Assembly (NCBI GenBank): GCA_016926135.1
Contig: JAFGPH010000626.1
Location: 1-11,222, forward strand
Source of the DNA: Deltaproteobacteria bacterium
GTDB lineage: Bacteria; Desulfobacterota; DSM-4660; Desulfatiglandales; HGW-15
Direction of reading: 5' to 3'
Length of the DNA: 11,222 nucleotides
Shown: positions 6,601 to 11,222 of the stretch, in pieces
Numbering within the stretch: position 1 is the stretch's first letter
Layout: each line of letters starts with the position of its first letter
Notes under the pieces: generated by a model
Database searches by the model: none
Told to the model about the DNA's origin: nothing
The model's input: the letters and a program-made list of their open reading frames with translations, nothing else
Program-made: the position numbers and the translations under genes

Positions 6601-7207
6601 TCGGGACGCCATGCTTGCCGTTACGTTGGGGGTGGACGCCCTCGGTTTCGTCTTTGCCCCGAGCTCCAGAAGGGTGAGTCCCGAGGTGGCGCGTCGTATC
6701 ATTCAGGGGCTTCCACCCTTTGTGCAGACGGTGGGCGTCTTTGTCAATGAGAACCCGGTGCGGGTGGAGGAGATCGTGAGGTTTTGCGGGCTGGACATGG
6801 TCCAGCTCCATGGGGATGAACCCCCGGATCTCTGCAAGACACTCATGCCTCGCACCATCAAGGCCTTTCGACTCAAAGGGGAACCGGACCTTCAATCGCT
6901 GGAGTCTTACCGCGGAAAGGTAAGGGCCTTCCTCTTCGACACATATGTGGAGGACCGGAGGGGGGGAACGGGAAAAACCTTTGACTGGGGTCTGGCCCTG
7001 AGCGGCAAGGAAATGGGGGTGCCCGTCATCCTGGCAGGGGGCCTGAATCCGGGCAATGTGTGCGAGGCCGTCACCGTGGTCCGGCCCTATGCCGTGGATG
7101 TGGGCAGCGGCATTGAAGAGAGTCCGGGGAAAAAAAGTTTTTTCCTTATGAAAAAGTTGCTTCAGAGAATGAGGGAAATTCACAGTGGTAATGCTGAAGA
7201 GGAATGA
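6566..7207 (+). CDS. trpF: Phosphoribosylanthranilate isomerase
   Basis: TrpF carries out the Amadori rearrangement of phosphoribosylanthranilate to CdRP. The product is a 213-aa TIM barrel. It shows VKFCGITNDRDAMLAV with the catalytic Cys, GFVFAPSSRRV, VQLHGDE, FDTYVEDRRGGTGKTFDW with the catalytic Asp, LAGGLNPGNV and VDVGSGIE. ATG 6566 follows GAAGAGG at 6554-6560 and lies inside the end of trpC (35-nt overlap); an upstream TTG 6542 is in frame but unlikely. A 23-nt overlap with trpB follows. The overlaps suggest translational coupling through the operon. Confidence 0.95.
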   Translation: MVRVKFCGITNDRDAMLAVTLGVDALGFVFAPSSRRVSPEVARRIIQGLPPFVQTVGVFVNENPVRVEEIVRFCGLDMVQLHGDEPPDLCKTLMPRTIKAFRLKGEPDLQSLESYRGKVRAFLFDTYVEDRRGGTGKTFDWGLALSGKEMGVPVILAGGLNPGNVCEAVTVVRPYAVDVGSGIEESPGKKSFFLMKKLLQRMREIHSGNAEEE

Positions 7208-8426
7208 TCGCGGCTACTATGGAGAATTCGGCGGCATGTTCATCCCGGAGATTCTGGCGGCCACTTTTGAGCGGCTGCGGGCGGCATTTGAAGAGGCCAG
7301 GAATGATCCGGCCTTTTGGAAGGATTACGTGGATCTGATGTCCACCTATTCCGGCCGACCCACCCCCATCACCCCGGCGCAGAACCTCACCCGTTACTTT
7401 GGCGGGGCACGGATCTATATCAAGAGGGAAGACCTGAACCATACCGGTGCCCACAAGGCCAACAATGTCATGGGGCAGGGCCTGCTGACGAAGCGGATGG
7501 GCAAATCCAGGGTCATTGCGGAAACGGGCGCCGGCCAGCACGGGGTAGCCACCGCTGCCATGGCCGCCAGGTTCGGGTTCACGTGCACCATCTACATGGG
7601 AGAGGCCGATCTCTGGAGGCAGAGGCCCAATGTGTTCTGGATGGAACGCCTGGGTGCCCGGGTCATTCCGGTAAGGGACGGTACCCGCACCTTGAAGGAT
7701 GCGATCAGCCAGGCCTTCCGAGACTGGGCCACCCACCCGGACGATACGCACTACGTGTTGGGGACGGCCTGCGGTCCGCACCCCTTTCCCGAGATGGTCA
7801 CCTACTTCCAAGCCATCATCGGCCAGGAGGCACGCAGCCAGATCCTGGAAAGGGATGGAAGACTCCCCGACCGCATCTATGCCTGCGCGGGCGGCGGGTC
7901 CAATGCCTTGGGGATCTTCAGCAGCTTCCTTGGAGATCCAGTCGAACTCGTGGCGGTCGAGGCCGGCGGCAAGGGGCTCGAAACGGGACATCATGCAGCA
8001 AGACTTGCATCCGGCGACGGCAGCATCGGTGTGGCCCAGGGATACAAGAGCTACTTTCTCCAGGACGGAGACGGGCAGATGAAAGAGACCCACAGCGTGG
8101 CGGCGGGTCTGGATTATGTGGGGATTTCGCCCATGCTTGCCTTCCTGCGAAAGCAAGGCCGGGTGCGGTTCGAGGCGGCCACAGACCGGGAGGTTCTCCA
8201 GGCCCTGTCGCTGACCCTCCGGAAGGAGGGGCTTATCCCCGCCCTGGAATCGGCCCATGCCTTCGCCCGGGCATTCAAGGAAATCCCTGAGCTGTCCGGA
8301 GACGATATGGTCATGATCAATATGTCGGGGAGGGGGGACAAGGACATCTTCACCATAGCCGACGCACTGGGCGACTCTGAATGGCAGTCGTTCATCAAAA
8401 GAAGGGCAGGGGAGTATGGTCCTTGA
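7185..8426 (+). CDS. trpB: Tryptophan synthase beta chain
   Basis: TrpB is the PLP enzyme that joins indole to serine and works as an alpha2beta2 complex with TrpA. The 413-aa product is of TrpB1 type. It has YGEFGGMFIPE at the N-terminus, REDLNHTGAHKANN with the PLP lysine (Lys91), AETGAGQHGVATAA with the catalytic Glu113, TLKDA (the Lys that meets TrpA in E. coli), GPHPFPEMV, ACAGGGSNALG (phosphate cup), HSVAAGLDYVGISP, PALESAHA and NMSGRGDKD. GTG 7185 is preferred because GAGGGAAA (7171-7178) is well placed; ATG 7191 is the alternative. The segment GEADLWRQRPNVFWMERLG in the COMM region and GISPMLAFLRKQGRV are somewhat divergent from enteric TrpB but all key residues are kept. It overlaps trpF (23 nt) and trpA (11 nt). 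Confidence 0.96.
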   Translation: MVMLKRNDRGYYGEFGGMFIPEILAATFERLRAAFEEARNDPAFWKDYVDLMSTYSGRPTPITPAQNLTRYFGGARIYIKREDLNHTGAHKANNVMGQGLLTKRMGKSRVIAETGAGQHGVATAAMAARFGFTCTIYMGEADLWRQRPNVFWMERLGARVIPVRDGTRTLKDAISQAFRDWATHPDDTHYVLGTACGPHPFPEMVTYFQAIIGQEARSQILERDGRLPDRIYACAGGGSNALGIFSSFLGDPVELVAVEAGGKGLETGHHAARLASGDGSIGVAQGYKSYFLQDGDGQMKETHSVAAGLDYVGISPMLAFLRKQGRVRFEAATDREVLQALSLTLRKEGLIPALESAHAFARAFKEIPELSGDDMVMINMSGRGDKDIFTIADALGDSEWQSFIKRRAGEYGP

Positions 8427-9180
8427 ATCATACCTGCGCAGGAGACTGGAGGAAAAGGATATCCTGATCATGACTCACCTCGTCATGGGATACCCCTCGT
8501 TCGAGGAGTGCTTCGAAACGGTTCGATCCACGGTGAAGGCGGGTATGGATCTGATGGAATTGCAGATCCCGTTCTCCGAGCCCATTGCCGATGGGCCGGT
8601 CATCCTTCGAGCCTGTCACAGAGCATTGAAAAAAGGGGCAACCGTGGAGCGGTGTCTCAATTTTGCCGGGGAGGTCGCAAATGCCTTTGATATCCCTTTT
8701 CTGATCATGAGCTACTATAACATCTTCTTTACATATGGGATCGACGGTTTTGCCTCCGCCCTGGCCGGGAGAAACCTGAAGGGCGCCATCGTCCCGGATC
8801 TCCCTTTGGAAGAAGGGGGAGATTATCTGGAAGCCATGAGAGATCATGGACTCGCCCCTGTCCCGATCTTCTCACCCACCACACCGGATGAACGGATGCG
8901 CCATATCGCTTCTCTGGCGAGCGGCTTCATCTACTGTGTGTCCCGCAAAGGCATCACCGGCTCAAAGACGACTTTTTCCGAAGAGACGGAAATCTATCTT
9001 GAACGGTGTCGCCAAGCGACCCATCTCCCCCTCGCTGTGGGTTTTGGGGTAAAGGAAAAAGGGGACATGGATTTCCTGAAGGGGAAGACAGAGATAGCCG
9101 TGATCGGGACCCGGATGATTGGGATTATGGAGAGTCACGGAGCAGAGGGTGTGGGGGATTTTCTTCGCAGCCTGCGCTGA
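8416..9180 (+). CDS. trpA: Tryptophan synthase alpha chain (divergent)
   Basis: TrpA cleaves indole-3-glycerol phosphate and passes indole through a tunnel to TrpB. The product is 254 aa. Catalytic Glu48 and Asp59 (E. coli Glu49 and Asp60) are present in DLMELQIPFSEPIADGP, and the loop-6 Thr is present in SRKGITGSKT. Unusual changes are Gln50 where Gly is common (LELG), Glu55 where the interface Asp (E. coli Asp56) is common, SYYNIFF, and VIGTRMI instead of the usual phosphate-binding GS pair. The subunit therefore looks divergent but not dead. It is the last gene of the operon, overlapping trpB by 11 nt. No clear Rho-independent terminator is visible in the 78 nt between its stop and the convergent toxin gene. 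Confidence 0.93.
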   Translation: MVLESYLRRRLEEKDILIMTHLVMGYPSFEECFETVRSTVKAGMDLMELQIPFSEPIADGPVILRACHRALKKGATVERCLNFAGEVANAFDIPFLIMSYYNIFFTYGIDGFASALAGRNLKGAIVPDLPLEEGGDYLEAMRDHGLAPVPIFSPTTPDERMRHIASLASGFIYCVSRKGITGSKTTFSEETEIYLERCRQATHLPLAVGFGVKEKGDMDFLKGKTEIAVIGTRMIGIMESHGAEGVGDFLRSLR

Positions 9181-9258
9181 GGCTCTAAACAGTACATCTG
9201 ACGGGCACGGAACTCCTTGTCCTTCCGGTCACTGGATGGTCACGACCTGTATTCCCCA

Positions 9259-9603
9259 TTACGGGAACATCAGGGGACCGAGTCTTTCTTCGACTTCATC
9301 CATCACCGCGACAGGCAGAGTGTCCAAAGGCTTCACGCCTCTCTTTCGCCAGTCAATGCATTTCACGTGGTCGGCGAGGATCACCCCTCTAACCTTGTGC
9401 CCGTGGGGGATTTGGACCTCAAAGGGGTAGCCTTTTCCCCGCATGGTGATCGGCACCACGATGGCAAGGCCCACAACCCGGTTATAGTCGTCTGCGGAGA
9501 GGACGAGAGCGGGCCGCTCCCCGCCCTGTTCATGACCGATCACGGGATCGAAATTGACCCTGATCACATCGCCCCGTTTGGGAAAAATTTCCTTTTGACT
9601 CAC
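9259..9603 (-). CDS. mazF: MazF/PemK-family mRNA interferase toxin
   Basis: This 114-aa protein has the compact MazF/PemK fold: RGDVIRVNFDP (residues about 10-20), GHEQGGERPALVLSADDYN, VPITMRGKGYPFEV, GVILADHVKCIDWRKRG and a C-terminal helix DEVEERLGPL. The Glu and Arg of GHEQGGERP and the Thr of PIT correspond to residues important for RNA cleavage or folding in MazF. It would cut cellular mRNA when free and be neutralised by the antitoxin encoded just upstream, whose stop it overlaps by 4 nt. It converges on trpA. The length is normal and the reading frame intact, so the module may be active. Cleavage specificity cannot be read from the sequence. Confidence 0.93.
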   Translation of the reverse strand: MSQKEIFPKRGDVIRVNFDPVIGHEQGGERPALVLSADDYNRVVGLAIVVPITMRGKGYPFEVQIPHGHKVRGVILADHVKCIDWRKRGVKPLDTLPVAVMDEVEERLGPLMFP

Positions 9604-9848
9604 CAGGCTTCATCTCCTACCGGAATTCCCCAATCCGTTTCGGGGTGGATGTTTTCTTCGGTGACTCCCGCGAGTAGCTCGCCAAGCGAGTATTTCCATT
9701 TCCTTCTCTGTTTTGGGGACACGATCAGCTTCCCGTTTTCGATCCTGAGATCGACGGTCGAGTTCTCCGACATATTAAGCTCGGCCATAAGCCCTGCCGG
9801 GATTCTAAGCCCGATGCTGTTGCCCCATTTCCTGAGAGTTGCTTCCAT
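9600..9848 (-). CDS. mazE: MazE-family antitoxin (AbrB/SpoVT-type DNA-binding domain)
   Basis: The protein begins EATLRKWGNSIGLRIPAGL, the swapped-hairpin AbrB DNA-binding domain of MazE, with DLRIENGKLIVSP completing it at about residue 45. The C-terminal part YSLGELLAGVTEENIH, then ETDWGIPVGDEAW, is the acidic toxin-wrapping segment usual in this MazE subgroup. The ATG at 9848 has GAAGGAG 8 nt upstream (complement of 9857-9863). An ATG two codons earlier (9854) is in frame, but its ribosome-binding site would be only 2 nt away. It would bind its own promoter, alone and with MazF, to repress the operon. The stop overlaps the mazF start by 4 nt. Confidence 0.92.
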   Translation of the reverse strand: MEATLRKWGNSIGLRIPAGLMAELNMSENSTVDLRIENGKLIVSPKQRRKWKYSLGELLAGVTEENIHPETDWGIPVGDEAW

Positions 9849-9880
9849 GTTCATCGCTCCTTCAGTCTATCAGTATAAAC

Positions 9881-9909
9881 AATGTATAATTTGTGTAAAT
9901 CTTTGTCAA
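9881..9909 (-). promoter_or_regulatory. Promoter of mazEF with possible operator
   Basis: On the - strand a perfect -35 TTGACA (complement of 9904-9909) is followed 17 nt later by TACATT (complement of 9881-9886); TATACA is an alternative -10 at 15 nt. The surrounding AT-rich DNA contains TATAAACAATGTATA (9874-9888), an imperfect palindrome with TATA at both ends that could be the MazE operator. This is the most AT-rich stretch of its surroundings. Confidence 0.6.
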
Positions 9910-9990
9910 CAAGAAAGCCGCAGGCAGATCTGCTCCGCGAGCCCGTTGAAAAGGGGGGGGGCGAATCGCGGCAATCCTCTCGGCCTGCGT

Positions 9991-10627
9991 TCGTTCATTT
10001 ACTTTGGGGATTTCCTGAACTTCAACCCCCACTGCCACGTACTCTGCACCTATGAGGTTTTCTATGGAAGCGGATGGTTCACGGTAGCCCCGGCATTGGA
10101 CACGGTGGCCCTGGAAAAGATCTTTCAGCACAAGGTCCTGAAGATGCTCTGGAGAAAAGGAAAAATCACGGGGAAAGTGGTAAAGCTGATCCTGTCGTGG
10201 CGGCATTCCGGCTTCAGTGTCCATTGCGGTCCCAGGATTCGATCCTGTGACGAGGAAGTCCTGGAGAACATCGCCAGATACATCATCCGGGCCTCCTTCT
10301 CTCAGGAGAGGATGACCTACATCCCGGATGAGTCCAGGGTTCTCTACCGGTCAAAGGATGGCACAAAGGAGAAGACCTTTAATGCACTGGAATGGCTCGC
10401 CGCAATGTGTTCCCATATCCCAAACAAGGGCGAACAAATGGTCCGTTAAAAAGATCCTCAAGCACTTGGGTCTTTGGGAGGTAGAACCTCGACCCCCACC
10501 CCGCATGGCCAAAGCGAAGTCCCTATACACCGAGCCCCATATCGATTATTCAGACTCGCAGGTCCCCCCTTCCGATAACGCGCTTTATGTCGACCCAGTA
10601 AGCCCTGTGGCGCAGCCTGAGTTTGAA
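9991..10627 (+). pseudogene. IS91-family (Y2) transposase remnant
   Basis: Frame 1 from about 9991 to the TAA at 10447-10449 encodes SFIYFGDFLNFNPHCHVL, HKVLKMLWRKGKITG, LILSWRHSGFSVHCGPRI, NIARYIIRASFSQERM, FNALEWLAAMCSHIPNKGEQMVR. This is the central part of an IS91-type rolling-circle transposase, including a degenerate HUH site (HCH, codons 10030-10038). Directly after GEQMVR, where intact members continue with a YYGxYSN-like stretch and then a CPKC zinc-binding segment, the sequence stops. It resumes in the next frame at 10445 with KKILKHLGLWEVEPRPPPR and HIDYSDSQVP...LYVDP, the normal family C-terminus. The N-terminal third is also missing. The gene has therefore lost its start, about 60-100 internal codons and the frame, and cannot be active. 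The element's ends were not identified. Confidence 0.85.
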
Positions 10628-10795
10628 ATCAACATGCGGCCTGGGGGGGATTCTTGTTCCTCTTACCCTCAAAACGCCGTACCTCACCGAAGATGGTGCG
10701 TCCTCAGCTTTCCGTTCGTTGCAGGCCCTGTCATCTCGTGTTGCACCCGTCCAGATCGATCCCGCAACCCTCAGCATGTTGTGCCCATTTCTCGC

Positions 10796-10825
10796 TTGAC
10801 ACACAAGGGCGGATTCCCGTATACT
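10796..10825 (+). promoter_or_regulatory. Orphan sigma70-like promoter facing right
   Basis: TTGACA (10796-10801) and TATACT (10820-10825) are separated by 18 nt, which is near consensus. Transcription would start at about 10832 and run right. No + strand gene follows in the window; the only gene there (10884-11222) is on the opposite strand, so any transcript would be antisense to it. The neighbouring DNA (10628-10883) shows no convincing gene. Confidence 0.5.
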
Positions 10826-10849
10826 CCCGCACATCTGAAGCAAGTTCTT

Positions 10850-10890
10850 ATCACCTCACCCACCATCACCATCACCCATCACCTCACCCA
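10850..10890. repeat. CATCAC-rich tract with 13-bp direct repeat
   Basis: ATCACCTCACCCA occurs at 10850-10862 and again at 10878-10890, with CCATCACCATCACC between. The tract overlaps the stop codon of the - strand PIN-domain gene (10884-10886). It is a simple pyrimidine/A repeat that can expand or contract by slippage or mark a recombination junction. Confidence 0.8.
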
Positions 10891-11222
10891 GTGCACTTTT
10901 CCAGTTTCAAGCCGGCAAGGAGAGCCAATTGTATCTGCCTCTCGTCAAGAGTCAGAAACTTGTTGGCTTTCATGGTCAGGGCCGATGCAATATGAAGAAT
11001 ATCCAGGGACCGGGAACCGATGGTCCCCGTATGTTCTTTTGAAAGATCGATTCCGCATTGAAATGTTTCCGTCCAGTTGATTGAAGGGCGATAATAGATC
11101 CCTTTGTTCTCATGTTCCTGTCTCCTGGAGGCAATAGAGATCGCCTCTTCATGAGTGATCTCGGAACGAAACTGTTTCAATTGAACGGCATTGTTGAATT
11201 CCAGATCGTGGAAAAGGGTCAA
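10884..11222 (-). CDS. PIN-domain (VapC-like) ribonuclease toxin, 5' partial
   Basis: The frame enters from the right edge and ends at TGA (complement of 10884-10886), giving 112 residues. The C-terminal PIN signature is clear: GTIGSRSLDILHIASALTMKANKFLTLDERQIQLALLAGLKL, with the third and fourth acidic residues of the Mg2+ site in SLDILH and TLDERQ. The second acidic residue is probably the Glu of FHDLEFNNA. The N-terminal beta strand with the first Asp lies beyond the window, so completeness is unknown. PIN toxins of this type are site-specific RNases, usually encoded after a VapB antitoxin gene, which would be further right. The C-terminus runs into a CATCAC-rich repeat, so the last residues may be altered. 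Confidence 0.82.
   Translation of the reverse strand: MTLFHDLEFNNAVQLKQFRSEITHEEAISIASRRQEHENKGIYYRPSINWTETFQCGIDLSKEHTGTIGSRSLDILHIASALTMKANKFLTLDERQIQLALLAGLKLEKCTG

Noticed and set aside
7316..8290. 324-codon + strand frame inside trpB
   Set aside because: It is a shifted frame of trpB with Arg/Gly/Pro-biased composition, typical of GC-rich shadow frames.
7146..8471. 441-codon open frame on the - strand across trpB
   Set aside because: It is a mirror frame of the highly conserved trpB; the translation is His/Pro/Gly-rich with no family features.
9181..9258. Possible bidirectional terminator between trpA and mazF
   Set aside because: Only short or imperfect pairings (for example TTCCC/GGGAA at the mazF end) without a T-run were seen; not strong enough to annotate.
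9217..9990. Long + strand open frame upstream of the IS91 text
   Set aside because: It is the opposite strand of mazEF; only the part from about 9991 resembles a protein family. The upstream portion is an accidental open frame.
10550..10843. 97-codon - strand frame after the IS91 remnant
   Set aside because: Half of it is antisense to the transposase C-terminus and the rest has no recognisable features or good ribosome-binding site.
10838..10848. CAAGTTC as a possible IS91 target (CAAG or GAAC)
   Set aside because: Four-base targets occur by chance very often and no element end could be recognised next to it.
10850..10890. CATCAC repeats as a CRISPR array
   Set aside because: The repeat is 13 bp, occurs only twice, and the spacer is itself low-complexity; no cas gene is present.

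Overview
The window looks like chromosomal DNA of a GC-rich anaerobic bacterium, most probably a member of the Desulfobacterota (former Deltaproteobacteria). This rests on protein flavour (a fused CobA-HemD, a TrpD with an extra segment before its GTGGDG motif, a Rho-N-like small basic protein) and on an intergenic motif that resembles a dispersed repeat of that group. No 16S or other phylogenetic marker is present, so the placement is an inference.

Left part (1-4386), all on the + strand: the 3' part of a slipin/stomatin-type membrane protein gene; a small, very basic Rho-N/SAP-like protein; then ispD (MEP isoprenoid pathway), hemC, and a cobA-hemD fusion. HemC, HemD and CobA catalyse consecutive steps: porphobilinogen to hydroxymethylbilane, to uroporphyrinogen III, to precorrin-2. 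This is the entry to siroheme, cobamides and alternative haem synthesis. ispD and hemC overlap by 4 nt (ATGA).

Middle (4387-9180), + strand: a tryptophan operon, trpD-trpC-trpF-trpB-trpA, without trpE or trpG. Its 303-nt leader carries a 25-codon leader peptide ORF with three consecutive Trp codons, a Rho-independent terminator, and a second 12-bp hairpin whose arms match those of the first. This is a classical ribosome-mediated trp attenuator with an unusual tandem arrangement. The likely -35 box lies so close to the leader ATG that the leader mRNA may be leaderless. The trpC/F, trpF/B and trpB/A genes overlap by 35, 23 and 11 nt, which suggests translational coupling.

Right part (9181-11222) is accessory DNA: a convergent mazEF-type toxin-antitoxin pair on the - strand with its own promoter; a decayed IS91-family transposase (N-terminus lost, internal deletion at the catalytic-tyrosine region, frameshift); a stretch with a consensus-like + strand promoter that has no gene downstream; a CATCAC-rich direct repeat; and the C-terminal part of a PIN-domain (VapC-like) toxin gene that runs off the right edge on the - strand.

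No CRISPR array, rRNA or tRNA was seen. The most interesting element is the trp leader: a leader peptide, two competing terminators that share arm sequence, and a possibly leaderless start, placed before an operon that lacks the feedback-regulated first enzyme of the pathway.
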